From positions 62,001 to 126,000 of the forward strand of contig NZ_AULT01000005.1 of NCBI RefSeq assembly GCF_000422425.1: a DNA stretch of 64,000 bases, in the 5' to 3' direction. The notes under the pieces were generated by a model that saw nothing but the letters and a program-made list of their open reading frames with translations, ran no database searches and had not been told where the DNA came from. The stretch comes from Oceanospirillum beijerinckii DSM 7166. Lineage in GTDB: Bacteria > Pseudomonadota > Gammaproteobacteria > Pseudomonadales > Halomonadaceae. Positions 27,343 through 38,286 of this stretch are shown in pieces (position 1 is the stretch's first letter; every line of letters starts with the position of its first letter). The translations under genes were made by a program, and so were the position numbers.

Positions 27343-27666
27343 TGCTGCGATATCGTTCTAAAGCACGGCTTACCGCGGCTGCTTCAGTTAAAAAGGCGAA
27401 TAACACCGATATACGGATCTAACTGTCCTGCTGACTAGCATAGCAACACGGGCTGACATAGTGTGATACGGGCTGACATAGTGTGATACGGGTTGGCATA
27501 GTGTGATACGGGCTGACATAGTGTGATACGGGTTGGCATAGTGTGATACGGGTTGTAATGTAATAGTATGGCATCTCATGGGGCGCGATAAACTCTCCGT
27601 CTTTTCGAATATCAAAATACATCTGGTCGGCCTTCTCAGGTTTACGGCACAGTCTCCGGTTATCTC
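27343..27666. other. Intergenic region carrying a 20-bp tandem array
   Basis: These 324 bp between the diguanylate cyclase and srkA contain the tandem repeat at 27451-27550 and otherwise no recognisable gene. Confidence 0.5.
27451..27550. repeat. Five tandem copies of a 20-bp unit
   Basis: The units GGCTGACATAGTGTGATACG (1, 2, 4) and GGTTGGCATAGTGTGATACG (3, 5) are head-to-tail without gaps. A degenerate unit precedes (27431-27450) and a partial one follows from 27551. The 20-bp period is close to two helical turns. It is too short-spaced for CRISPR, since no unique spacers separate the units. Confidence 0.95.
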
Positions 27667-28671
27667 ATGAACGAACAAAATACATTTGACATTGAATCGC
27701 AGCCCTATTACCAACTGGACCCGAATCGGGTGATGGATGCCGTGGAACATCTGGGGTTTTACTGCGATGGCCGGGTAATGGCACTGAACAGTTACGAAAA
27801 TCGGGTGTTTCAGGTTGGTATTGAAGACAGCGCACCATTGATCGTAAAGTTCTATCGCCCAGAGCGCTGGAGCGATGCTCAGATCCAGGAAGAGCACGAT
27901 TTTTGTCTGGAGCTGGCAGAGCAAGGTATGGCAGTGGTTGCACCTGAGCAGAGAGACGGTCAAACCCTGTTCCAGTTTGGTCATTTCCGTATGGCACTTT
28001 TTACCCGTCGGGGAGGCCATGCTCCCGAGCTGGATAACGAAGAGCATCTGTTTGAGCTGGGTCGGTTTCTGGGGCGCTTGCACAGCATCGGTGAGCAGAA
28101 AAGCTTCCAGCATAGGCCGCACCTCACTATGAGGGAATACGGTAGAGCGGCTCAACAACATGTATTGAACAGTGGCTTGCTTGAGGGCGTTGAAGGTCGT
28201 TATCAGCAGCTGACCGATCAGCTACTGGAACAGATTGATCACCAGCTGAAAAGCTTTGATACTCAAGCTATCCGTGTGCAGGGTGACTGTCATGGCGGTA
28301 ATATTCTCTGGCGCGATGGTGAACTGATTATGCTCGATTTTGATGATTGCCGAATGGCTCCAGCCATGCAGGATATCTGGATGCTGCTTAGCGGTGACCC
28401 ATTACAGCAGAAACAGTGGTTGAATGAAGTCGCAGAGGGCTATGAGGAATACCGCACCTTCCCAACCAATGAATTGGTATTGGTTGAGCCACTGCGGGCA
28501 CTGCGTATGATCTACTACAGTGGTTGGTTGGCACAGCGCCGTCTGGACCCCGCATTTATTCAGGCATTCCCTCAGTTCGGCAACGCCAACTGGTGGCAGG
28601 AGCACCTGACAGGACTACAACAACAGCAACAAAAATTAGTGGAACCGCCGTTAACATTAGGGTTTTATTAG
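27667..28671 (+). CDS. srkA: Stress response Ser/Thr kinase SrkA (YihE)
   Basis: The 334-aa protein matches YihE/SrkA (328 aa in E. coli), an aminoglycoside-phosphotransferase-fold protein kinase that protects cells under stress. The catalytic loop QGDCHGGNILWRDG (around residue 205) and the metal-binding LDFDDCRMAP are clear. The N-terminal lobe contains SYENRVFQVG and LIVKFYRPERWS, typical of SrkA. It lies 116 bp downstream of a 20-bp tandem array that may belong to its control region. Confidence 0.92.
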   Translation: MNEQNTFDIESQPYYQLDPNRVMDAVEHLGFYCDGRVMALNSYENRVFQVGIEDSAPLIVKFYRPERWSDAQIQEEHDFCLELAEQGMAVVAPEQRDGQTLFQFGHFRMALFTRRGGHAPELDNEEHLFELGRFLGRLHSIGEQKSFQHRPHLTMREYGRAAQQHVLNSGLLEGVEGRYQQLTDQLLEQIDHQLKSFDTQAIRVQGDCHGGNILWRDGELIMLDFDDCRMAPAMQDIWMLLSGDPLQQKQWLNEVAEGYEEYRTFPTNELVLVEPLRALRMIYYSGWLAQRRLDPAFIQAFPQFGNANWWQEHLTGLQQQQQKLVEPPLTLGFY

Positions 28672-28860
28672 AACTCTTATAACAGGTAACAGGCTGAGTT
28701 GGCATGGGTTTGCACTACTACAGAGCAAGCCTTAATCATTATGGCCACTAACAACAAAGCAATGCTGTTTTCCTCTGCCCTTGATCAGGGAGTCCCGGCG
28801 CTGTTTTTTGTCAGCATGTTTGACTGATTGATATGAACCCTTGGCAGTAGATCCTGACGT

Positions 28861-30417
28861 ATGATGACTTCTATGCACGCACCGCTACGACTGAAAAAAC
28901 TGTCTGCTTTAATCTCTGTGCTGGCTCTTAGCGGCTGTGTTGTAACAGGAGGCACAAGCAGTTATCCACACACCAGTACCAAACGGGTTGATCCACCTAA
29001 AAGTCTGACGCCTTTACCGCCGCCCGGAGGCTTTATCGCTTCCAGCCGTCAGCCTATAGGGGGAGATGCGGGTATGCCTTCTGTCAGCAAGGTGGAGCCG
29101 CCAAAGGTAACCGCAGTGTTTAAACCCTCTCCGGTCAACGCCCAGGCACTATCAAAACCTGAGGGTTTAATTGTGGCAGAAGAACTGCCAACGATAGTGC
29201 TGGGTGATGCCCCACCACTCGGATCAGAGCCAGCCGCAAGTTCTACTCAACCGTTAGTTGCGACACAGAACAACACACGCCCCACTCCTGTAGAACAAGC
29301 TGTTGTGAAGGTGAATAGTACTGCCGTTGAACAAAAAGCCTCGGACTGGATCTCCCGCTTCCCGGCGCTGGCGAAAGAGTACGAAGAATATAAAGAGGTA
29401 CAGGCAGAGCTGGAGCAAGCCTATCGCCGTTATGAACAAAAAGTGATCCAGCTAAAGAAAAAGGCCAGCATCATATGGGGGGATGATAACGTACTGGAAC
29501 CCTCATCGGATAAATACGTGAAGTACGGTAAGGGCTATGAAAGCCGGGGCGAGGTGGACTTTGCCAAGGGCAATATTATTGTAGAAACAGCGATATCCAG
29601 AGACCATAAGCAGCGGCTGCATGACGCGATTGTCACCACTCTGCTTACCCCCGACGAGAACCGAGACCCTGAAATATTTTCCGATCAGGGGGTTACCTTT
29701 CAAGGCCCTTCTGTGCTGCAAGGTCAGGTAAAAGATCACGAGGGCAAGTTTGTACAATGGGAATGGCGCGCTAACCGCTACGCTACCTGGCTGGTAGAGA
29801 ATAAGTTAGAGCGAATTTCATCCGGCAGTCGTACCATCTATCGGGTACAGATCCCAATGGAAGCCAATCATCAGCAGGTCCGGGGGCAAAAATATGAATC
29901 TTTGGTGCGCCAATCTGCCCAGAAATATCAGGTTTCCGAAGCTCTGATCTACAGCATTATGGAAACAGAGAGCCACTTTAATCCTTATGCGACCAGCCAT
30001 ATTCCGGCCTATGGCCTGATGCAGGTCGTGCCGAGTACCGCCGGTAAGGATGTCTTTCAGCGCATCAAGAAAAAGAGTGGTCAACCCAGTCGCAGTTACC
30101 TGTTTAACCCTGCCAATAATATCGATACCGGGGCAGCTTACCTGAGTATTCTGGATGATATCTATCTAAAAGGTGTGACCAACCCTATCTCCCGTGAGTA
30201 CTGTATTATCTCCGCTTACAATGGCGGAGCGGGTAACGTGTTAAGAACCTTCTCCCGGGATCGCAAACATGCGGTGACTGTGATTAACAGCCTGACACCT
30301 CAGCAGGTGTACCTGAAACTGAATAAAAATCACCCAAGTGCAGAATCCCGTCGCTATATCGAAAAGGTGGTACAGGCTAAACAACGTTATGAAGGTATGG
30401 CCGTCGCGAAGAAATAA
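28861..30417 (+). CDS. mltC: MltC-like membrane-bound lytic murein transglycosylase (lipoprotein)
   Basis: The 518-aa protein is predicted to be an outer-membrane lipoprotein: the lipobox LALSGC places the acylated Cys at 26, with Val at +2. Residues about 155-335 match the MltC N-terminal domain (DUF3393), with a coiled coil at about 175-205. The SLT catalytic domain (about 345-510) contains METESHFNPYA with the catalytic Glu, YGLMQVVPSTAG and SAYNGGAGNVLR. It cleaves peptidoglycan to 1,6-anhydro products. E. coli MltC is 359 aa; the excess is a Pro/Ser/Thr-rich linker of about 120 residues after the lipid anchor. A repeat element begins three bases after the stop. Confidence 0.92.
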   Translation: MMTSMHAPLRLKKLSALISVLALSGCVVTGGTSSYPHTSTKRVDPPKSLTPLPPPGGFIASSRQPIGGDAGMPSVSKVEPPKVTAVFKPSPVNAQALSKPEGLIVAEELPTIVLGDAPPLGSEPAASSTQPLVATQNNTRPTPVEQAVVKVNSTAVEQKASDWISRFPALAKEYEEYKEVQAELEQAYRRYEQKVIQLKKKASIIWGDDNVLEPSSDKYVKYGKGYESRGEVDFAKGNIIVETAISRDHKQRLHDAIVTTLLTPDENRDPEIFSDQGVTFQGPSVLQGQVKDHEGKFVQWEWRANRYATWLVENKLERISSGSRTIYRVQIPMEANHQQVRGQKYESLVRQSAQKYQVSEALIYSIMETESHFNPYATSHIPAYGLMQVVPSTAGKDVFQRIKKKSGQPSRSYLFNPANNIDTGAAYLSILDDIYLKGVTNPISREYCIISAYNGGAGNVLRTFSRDRKHAVTVINSLTPQQVYLKLNKNHPSAESRRYIEKVVQAKQRYEGMAVAKK

Positions 30418-30420
30418 CTA

Positions 30421-30557
30421 ATACCATTCCCGATAAGTTTCTTGATATCAGAGTAGGTTGGATAAGCGAAGCGCCATCCGACACTGACTCCGATAGCGGA
30501 TAATTGTCGGAAGGCGCCTTGCGGCTTCTCCGACCTACAACTTATCTGGTTTGGTAT
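30421..30557 (-). repeat. MITE/REP-like palindromic repeat, copy 3
   Basis: A full copy (137 bp) starts ATACCATTCCCGATAAG and ends TCTGGTTTGGTAT, immediately after the mltC stop. It forms a direct tandem pair with copy 4, with a terminator between them. Confidence 0.9.
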
Positions 30558-30590
30558 AACGCTGATGCTTGAGATAAAGTATCTGCAATA

Positions 30591-30631
30591 AAAAAACAGC
30601 CGGTACTTTTATCAAGCCACCGACTGTTTTT
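30591..30631 (+). terminator. Terminator between repeat copies 3 and 4
   Basis: AAAAACAGCCGGT pairs with ACCGACTGTTTTT (one mismatch) over a 15-base loop, with A/T tracts on both sides. It may stop mltC transcription and that of the opposing gene. Confidence 0.75.
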
Positions 30632-30633
30632 AT

Positions 30634-30773
30634 ATACCATTCCCAATAAGTTTCTTGATATCAGAGTAGGTTGGATAAGCGAAGCGCCATCCGACACTGA
30701 CTCCGATACCGGATAATTGTCGGAAGGCGCCTTGCGGCTTTTCCAACCTACAACAACCTACCTAGTTTGGTAT
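30634..30773 (-). repeat. MITE/REP-like palindromic repeat, copy 4
   Basis: A full copy (140 bp) in the same orientation as copy 3 (ATACCATTCCCAATAAG ... CTAGTTTGGTAT) lies at the 3' end of the YebC-like gene. Confidence 0.9.
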
Positions 30774-30810
30774 TATAGGCTTCCCGACCTGTTATCGGGT
30801 CAACGAACCA

Positions 30811-31527
30811 TTAGTACTCAGCGTTGTGATAAACGTTTTGTACGTCATCCAGGAAGTTCAGCAGCTCCAGGAATTTTTCCATGGTTTCCGCATCTTCCTC
30901 AGAGATCGGCGTGGTGTTGTGCGGTACAAACTGAATCTCATCCACGTCCAGATCGATACCTTCAAAGCTTTCAGTCAGTGCTGTTTTGGCTTTGAAATAT
31001 TCGGTATGTGGTGCAAATACCGTGACTTTGCCGTTTTCGCACTCAATATCGGTCACGTCTACGTCAGCCATCATCAGGGCTTCCAGTACCGCTTCCTCAT
31101 CATCGCCATCAAAGACAAAGATTGCACTGTGATCGAACATGTGGCTTACAGTGCCAGCAGTACCCAGCTTAGCTTTTGCTTTGTTGAAACAGGTACGTAC
31201 GTCACCAATGGTGCGGTTCGGGTTGTCGGTCAGACAGTCAACGATTACCGCACAGCCACCAGGGCCAAAACCTTCGTAACGGGCTGGAGAGAAATCCTCA
31301 CCACCACCACCTTTTGCCTTTTCAATAGCTTTATCGATGACGTGAGATGGTACCTGATCTTTTTTCGCGCGATCAATCAAGCTGCGTAGCGCCAGGTTGC
31401 CATCCGGGTCAATACCGCCAGATTTTGCACACACATAGATTTCGCGGCCGTACTTACTGTACACCTTGGTTTTTGCGGCGGCCGTCTTCGCCATGGATTC
31501 TTTACGGTTCTGAAAGGCTCTGCCCAT
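30811..31527 (-). CDS. YebC/PmpR (TACO1) family protein, YeeN type
   Basis: The 238-aa protein matches the YebC-like family, now linked to ribosome function and in some species to transcription control. Recognisable segments are [39 protein letters not shown] and [16 protein letters not shown]. Its N-terminus ([15 protein letters not shown]) and length resemble E. coli YeeN more than YebC (246 aa, starting MAGHSK). The canonical yebC of the ruvC operon would be elsewhere. It is a single-gene unit on the minus strand. Confidence 0.9.
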   Translation of the reverse strand: MGRAFQNRKESMAKTAAAKTKVYSKYGREIYVCAKSGGIDPDGNLALRSLIDRAKKDQVPSHVIDKAIEKAKGGGGEDFSPARYEGFGPGGCAVIVDCLTDNPNRTIGDVRTCFNKAKAKLGTAGTVSHMFDHSAIFVFDGDDEEAVLEALMMADVDVTDIECENGKVTVFAPHTEYFKAKTALTESFEGIDLDVDEIQFVPHNTTPISEEDAETMEKFLELLNFLDDVQNVYHNAEY

Positions 31528-31723
31528 TACATCGTCCCATTTCTTTCGGTTAAAGACCTGAATTCTACCGTGTCCGCCTGAGTTCTGGAATATGTTGAAT
31601 TAGACGATCACCGCTTTTAATTTTACTTTTGCTCCTGTAATTAGAGGGGAGATACATTTATACAAGCAGCAATCAATCACGTTACAATATGTAAACATAT
31701 CTCAGAGAAGGCTGACGCGACCT

Positions 31724-33079
31724 ATGAACGGGCTGGAAAAATTTTACCTGACCAACCTCTATACCCCAGAGAATAACCGCATTCTGGCTGAGATCAGTGC
31801 GGTGATTCAGCCCCGCTATATGGATGTGGTTCAGGTGTTCTATAAAGAGCTGCTGGAAGATAATGCCGCGCGTCAGTTTCTGGACAGCGAACAGGTCGAG
31901 ACTCGCTTAAAGGGCAGTCTGCAACAATGGCTGGAAGAGATTTTGTCGCCTAAAGAGCGCCATGAGATGGAGCAACTGGTGGAGCGCCAGCTGCAGATCG
32001 GCCAGGTCCATGCCCGTATTGATGTCCCTATGCCGATCGTCGATAACGCCATGCTGATGGTGAAAAACGGCTGTTTTGAGATTCTGGTGGAATCCGATAT
32101 GGACCGGGAACATCTGGCGGAAGCGATCCGTCTGGTGAACAGTATCCTGGAATCCAGCCTGAGCATGATCAACCAGGCCTATATGCACGATATGGTGGAA
32201 AATGAACGTAACGCCATGTCCCTACGTCTGAATCTATCCGGTCAGGATATCGCCCTGGAGATAGAACGCATCCGCTCCGACCTGTTTAACTGGTTGAGTG
32301 ATAATATCTTTCAGGTGATGTCAGGCAAAGAGCTGCCAGATGATTCGTTGCAACGTTCCGAATTTGGTTTATGGGTGAATCATAAGATGGATCTGATCAC
32401 CCCTAAGGCCGATATCTCGGACAAGATAAAAAAACGCATGGAGATGCTCTCTTCCGACATTCGTCACCTGAGTCATAGTGAAAGTGACCCTGTACTGCGT
32501 CAGAAAGAGATCTGTAGTCAGATGAGCAAAGCCACCAACGAAATTGGCTGGTTACTGTCAGAACTGGCTAACTCCCTGCTGGCGAATTCATCAAAAGAGG
32601 ATTCGCTCACCCGCTTGATCGAACGCAAGCATATGGCCCCGGTACTGCAAAAAGAAACCCAGATGGCACTGGCGACCGGTAATGCCTATGCCCTGATTAT
32701 GTGTGATATCGACCACTTTAAGCGTATCAATGATATCTACGGTCATACTGCCGGTGACTTGGTACTGGAACAGGTCGCCAAAACCGTGCGTCACTCGGTG
32801 CGTGTCAGCGACTACAGCTTCCGTTACGGTGGTGAAGAGTTTTTGCTGGTCCTGCCGGAATCCAGTGTTGAGCAAGCGGTAGAAGTCGCGGAGCAGATTC
32901 GAGAGAAGGTAGAAAAACTGGTGGTTGAGTTGGAAAGTCAGCGCTCAGTCAATGTCTCCATGTCCTTTGGCGTCGCCCAGTTTAATGGCCACCCAGACTA
33001 TATGCGCAGTCTGAAAAATGCCGATATGGCGCTGTATTCTGCCAAACACCAAGGGCGTAACCGCGTCGTCACTGCATAG
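31724..33079 (+). CDS. dosC: Globin-coupled diguanylate cyclase (DosC-like)
   Basis: The 451-aa protein has a sensor globin domain at about 1-155. The proximal heme ligand is His96 in GQVHARIDVPM (E. coli DosC uses His98), and Tyr40 sits where the distal Tyr is expected. A helical middle domain covers about 170-295, and a GGDEF domain about 300-451, with GGEEF at 369-373. An inhibitory RxxD site (360-363) lies exactly five residues before GGEEF, so feedback inhibition is likely. The family makes c-di-GMP in response to O2 bound at heme. In E. coli dosC is paired with the phosphodiesterase gene dosP; none is adjacent here. cinA follows 57 bp downstream. Confidence 0.92.
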   Translation: MNGLEKFYLTNLYTPENNRILAEISAVIQPRYMDVVQVFYKELLEDNAARQFLDSEQVETRLKGSLQQWLEEILSPKERHEMEQLVERQLQIGQVHARIDVPMPIVDNAMLMVKNGCFEILVESDMDREHLAEAIRLVNSILESSLSMINQAYMHDMVENERNAMSLRLNLSGQDIALEIERIRSDLFNWLSDNIFQVMSGKELPDDSLQRSEFGLWVNHKMDLITPKADISDKIKKRMEMLSSDIRHLSHSESDPVLRQKEICSQMSKATNEIGWLLSELANSLLANSSKEDSLTRLIERKHMAPVLQKETQMALATGNAYALIMCDIDHFKRINDIYGHTAGDLVLEQVAKTVRHSVRVSDYSFRYGGEEFLLVLPESSVEQAVEVAEQIREKVEKLVVELESQRSVNVSMSFGVAQFNGHPDYMRSLKNADMALYSAKHQGRNRVVTA

Positions 33080-33136
33080 ACAAGAGCGGCATAGAAAAGA
33101 GTGACACAGAGCCTAAATAAGCCAAAGGAAAAGAAT

Positions 33137-34417
33137 ATGAATATTCAGCTATTGATGACCGGTAATGAACTGATGAGCGGCGACATCATCGATTCGAACT
33201 CCGCTATGATTGCCGATCAGCTGCAGCCTCTGGGTATCACGGTGACGCGCCGGGTGACCGTGGGTGATAATTTGCAGCAGCTGGTGGGTGAGATCCAATA
33301 CATCAGCCAAAGTGCTGACCTGTTAATTGTGAATGGTGGTTTAGGCCCAACCACGGATGATATGACCTCTCAGGCACTGGCTTTAGCTACAGGCACCGAA
33401 CTGGTGGAAAATGCTGAAGCTTTGGCTCATCTGACGCAATGGTGTGAGCAGCGTAACGCTCAGCTCAATGCAGCTAATCTCAAGCAAACTATCCTGCCTG
33501 AAGGCTGCGAGGTTGTGCCTAACCCCAGAGGCACAGCAGTGGGCTTTCAGATGCCGTTGAACGATTGTTTAGTGGTTTGTACCCCAGGTGTACCCAGTGA
33601 ACTAAAGGTAATGCTGCAGCAAACCATTATTCCGGCACTGCAAAATCTGGTAAATCCCGATAACGCCTGTGTGCGGGACCGCTTCCACACGTTTGGTCTG
33701 GGTGAATCCCGTTTGCAGCAGCTGATTGCTGATCAGATCCCGGACTGGCCGAAGCAGCTGGAACTGGGTTTCCGCGCCGGAGCACCCACACTGGAAGTGA
33801 AGGTGCAAAGTGCCCAGCGGGATAACGCTCTGCATCAGGAGTATGTGGATAAGTTAACTCAGCTGCTGCAAGACAATATCACCAGCAGCGGCAGTGAGAG
33901 TCAGGCACAAGCGTTGGTTAAGTTGCTGACAGAGCAGCAGAAAAAGATTACCTGCGTTGAATCTTGCACGGGCGGCTTAATCGCATCCATGATCACCTCA
34001 GTCCCTGGCTCTTCCGCGGTATTTGAGGCAGGGTTTGTGACTTATTCCAATGCCCAGAAAACTGCAATGGTTGGCGTGAATGAGACAACCTTGATTGAAA
34101 ATGGTGCTGTCAGTGAACAAACCGTGCGCGAGATGGCTGCAGGCGGTTTGGAAAAAGCCGAAGCGGATTATGTGATTGCCGTATCCGGTATTGCTGGTCC
34201 CGATGGTGGTAGCGATGACAAGCCGGTAGGCACCGTTTGGATCGCCTGGGGTGATCACGAGCAGATTGATGCTGCGCGTTTATATCTGCCTTATCACCGT
34301 AAGCTGTTCCAAACCATGGTGGCCGGAACCGGTTTGGATCTGATTCGTCGTAAGCTTCAGGGTGTTGAGCAACCGGCCAACTATCTGACAGAACGCGTTC
34401 ATCCCAGCTGGAAATAG
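33137..34417 (+). CDS. cinA: CinA family protein (nucleotide-pyrophosphatase / NMN deamidase domains)
   Basis: The protein has about 426 aa. The N-terminal MoaB/MPT-like (COG1058) domain spans about 1-170, with TGNELMSGDIIDSNS and NGGLGPTTDD. The C-terminal CinA/PncC domain spans about 260-415, with ESCTGGLIASMITSVPGSS and SGIAGPDGGSDDKPVG. The C-terminal domain in other bacteria deamidates NMN in NAD salvage. The frame is open to 33101, but the ATG at 33137 has GGAA upstream and gives the canonical N-terminus MNIQLLMTGNE. It probably shares a transcript with the globin-coupled cyclase. A repeat copy follows 17 bp after the stop. Confidence 0.9.
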   Translation: MNIQLLMTGNELMSGDIIDSNSAMIADQLQPLGITVTRRVTVGDNLQQLVGEIQYISQSADLLIVNGGLGPTTDDMTSQALALATGTELVENAEALAHLTQWCEQRNAQLNAANLKQTILPEGCEVVPNPRGTAVGFQMPLNDCLVVCTPGVPSELKVMLQQTIIPALQNLVNPDNACVRDRFHTFGLGESRLQQLIADQIPDWPKQLELGFRAGAPTLEVKVQSAQRDNALHQEYVDKLTQLLQDNITSSGSESQAQALVKLLTEQQKKITCVESCTGGLIASMITSVPGSSAVFEAGFVTYSNAQKTAMVGVNETTLIENGAVSEQTVREMAAGGLEKAEADYVIAVSGIAGPDGGSDDKPVGTVWIAWGDHEQIDAARLYLPYHRKLFQTMVAGTGLDLIRRKLQGVEQPANYLTERVHPSWK

Positions 34418-34434
34418 AGTGTAAACGGCAAGTT

Positions 34435-34574
34435 ATACCCAACAAGATAAGTTGTTGTAGGTCGGAAAAGCCGCAAGGCGCTTTCCGACAATCATCAGAT
34501 ACAGGAGCAAATGTCGGATGGCGCTTCGCTTATCCAACCTACTCAGATATCAAGAAACTTATCGGGAATGGTAT
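34435..34574 (+). repeat. MITE/REP-like palindromic repeat, copy 5
   Basis: A full copy (140 bp) starts ATACCCAACAAGATAAG and ends CGGGAATGGTAT, just downstream of cinA. Confidence 0.9.
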
Positions 34575-34939
34575 TATCTATTCGCTACCCACCACCTATT
34601 TAGCTTCGATCATTTGCGGTGATCGACTAATTGATTGATACCAAACAATCCATGCCCCGTTAGCCAGCCGCTTAGCGGGGCTTTTATGTTTTAAACAACC
34701 GACCTTTTCTTATCAGAATTTTGCACTGCAAACGCCAAAAGCATACCAATAAGACACGGTAATTACAGGTCTGAAGCAATATCGGCATGACCGTTGAGTC
34801 AAATCGCTTTTTGCTCCGATACGTCTTTTCTCTGTTTAAAACTGTTCTATGCTATAGACAGGAAAAGCAAAAACGAAGCGAACAATAACAACAACGGACT
34901 GTAAAGCAAAAGAGCCTGTGAGCTCAGGAGGGTAAGGCC
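34575..34939. other. Intergenic region downstream of cinA
   Basis: These 365 bp hold a terminator-like hairpin near 34654-34690 and the promoter region of the 88-aa gene. No further gene is seen. Confidence 0.5.
34654..34690 (+). terminator. Probable terminator
   Basis: GCCCCG pairs with CGGGGC around a partly pairing 16-base interior and is followed by TTTTATGTTTT. Confidence 0.6.
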
Positions 34940-35206
34940 ATGTTAGCCTATCAAGATTGCCTGGATATGTGTGGCTTAAATGCCGATGAAGTTGCTGCGA
35001 TTGCCGAACATGAGCACCAGGATCCGATTATCGCTGCAGCACTGGGACAATATCTGTTATGCCATAACGGTGAGCCCATGATCCGGAAAATTATTCTGGA
35101 TGATATCAGAAAGGCAGAACGTAAAAATGACCTGGCGCATGCGCGTGTACTGCGCAAAGTACTGGCACACTTTATTGCCGAACATCCTGACTGTCCTGTG
35201 CATTAA
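34940..35206 (+). CDS. Small conserved-looking hypothetical protein, 88 aa
   Basis: This is a soluble, helical, acidic/His-containing protein (MLAYQDCLDMCGLNADEVAAIAEHEHQDP at the start). The helical segment PMIRKIILDDIRKAER lies in the middle, and the C-terminus is HPDCPVH. It has an excellent ribosome-binding site (AGGAGGG, eight bases before ATG) and its own terminator, so it is very likely expressed. I have the impression of similar unnamed proteins in marine gammaproteobacteria but can assign no function. Three Cys and several His could bind metal. Confidence 0.75.
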   Translation: MLAYQDCLDMCGLNADEVAAIAEHEHQDPIIAAALGQYLLCHNGEPMIRKIILDDIRKAERKNDLAHARVLRKVLAHFIAEHPDCPVH

Positions 35207-35243
35207 TTCAAAAGATCAGTGACAGCATACAGCTTGACAGAGA

Positions 35244-35270
35244 AAAGCCTGCATTGAGTGCGGGCTTTCT
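35244..35270 (+). terminator. Terminator of the 88-aa gene
   Basis: AAAGCCTGCA pairs with TGCGGGCTTT (one G-U-type position) over a 5-base loop, followed by CTTGG. The T tail is short. Confidence 0.6.
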
Positions 35271-35379
35271 TGGTTCTGTCAGGTGCTAAGAGCGCTGATT
35301 GGGTATCAGCCTCTATTTCTAATTCATTGTTAAAGATGGCTCTATGATAGATAATGCGCCTGCACTTGCTCGGGCGTGC

Positions 35380-37383
<2,004 letters not shown>

Positions 37384-37431
37384 TTAAAGCCCTTTATATA
37401 AAGCTTTCTCTGAAATCTATCGGTCAAAAGC

Positions 37432-38109
37432 TTAAACCAGCGCCCTAAGCTTCAGCACTTCATCTTCTTCCGGCATGGTTAGCTGTTCGGGATAATCGAT
37501 ACCGGCAAAATCCAGCAGAGTCGTAAAGTGCTGCTCAAAATTCTGGAAACCATGATCGCCACCTTCAATCACGGTGACATCGGCCTGGCAGTAGTAGTTT
37601 TCTGCGCGGTGGTAATCCAGCACTTCATCTTTGGTCTGGAGCAGAACTTTAATGTTCTGGCAGCAGGCCGGTTCTGCCATATGCAGCTTGCGCAGTTGTT
37701 GCATATGATCTTGGGTCAGTTCGTACTGCTCACCGGTATAAAGGTTTGTATTGAGTCCCAGGTAAGCAGGCAACAGCTCCTGTGGAAATACTGCAGGGTT
37801 AATCAGAAAAGCTTTTAAACCTGGATAACGCGCCATCAGGTAAGTGCTGTAGAAGCCACCCAGGGAGCTGCCTACCAGCAGGATACGGGTGATCTTTTCC
37901 GCTGCCAGGTCCTTCTCTTTGATCGTTGTCAGTAACTCTTGCAATCTGGCCATCGCCTGTTCAGGCCAGTGGCTTAGCATAGGTGCATGATATTGAGCGT
38001 TAATCTGGTTCTGCTCGACAAACGCTTTTAATTGCAGTGCCTTAAAAGAACCCGGAGAACTATTGAAGCCGTGCACATAGATAATGTGGTGTTGAATTGG
38101 GTAATCCAT
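37432..38109 (-). CDS. yqiA: Esterase YqiA
   Basis: The 225-aa alpha/beta hydrolase of the UPF0227/YqiA family carries the N-terminal IIYVHGFNSSPGSFKA, the nucleophile motif VGSSLGGFYSTYLM, the acid in LLQTKDEVLDY and the catalytic His in GGDHGFQNF. The natural ester substrate is not known. It lies directly upstream of parE on the same strand, 156 bp apart, as in E. coli. The ATG has AAGG upstream. Confidence 0.92.
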   Translation of the reverse strand: MDYPIQHHIIYVHGFNSSPGSFKALQLKAFVEQNQINAQYHAPMLSHWPEQAMARLQELLTTIKEKDLAAEKITRILLVGSSLGGFYSTYLMARYPGLKAFLINPAVFPQELLPAYLGLNTNLYTGEQYELTQDHMQQLRKLHMAEPACCQNIKVLLQTKDEVLDYHRAENYYCQADVTVIEGGDHGFQNFEQHFTTLLDFAGIDYPEQLTMPEEDEVLKLRALV

Positions 38110-38242
38110 AACTGACCTTATCCTGACCTATCAAACGAAGCTTTTTAGGACGATTAGTGTAGGTAAATACTGGTTGGGTGTACAGATACTTTATCACCCT
38201 GAATAACTATTGAAGAGTGTAAGAAAATGCTTGTCCAGCCGT

Positions 38243-38268
38243 AAAAAAGCCCGGCGAACCGGGCTTTT
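38243..38268 (-). terminator. Terminator of the holC-valS unit
   Basis: On the minus strand AAAAGCCCGG-TTCG-CCGGGCTTTTTT forms a perfect stem with a stable UUCG loop and a T run, directly after valS. Confidence 0.93.
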
Positions 38269-38286
38269 CCAACAACAAAGGTACGC

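Noticed and set aside
27451-27550. A possible CRISPR array
   Set aside because: The 20-bp units abut directly with no spacers, and no cas gene is present.
27388-28161. A minus-strand frame running through the 20-bp array with a repeated YHTMSARITLCQP-like peptide
   Set aside because: It is antisense to srkA; the repetitive peptide simply reflects the tandem DNA, and no start signal is evident.
30717-30995. Short frames starting MSEGALRLFQ in several repeat copies
   Set aside because: They arise from the palindromic repeat sequence itself and run out of the element at random; no ribosome site or conserved extension.
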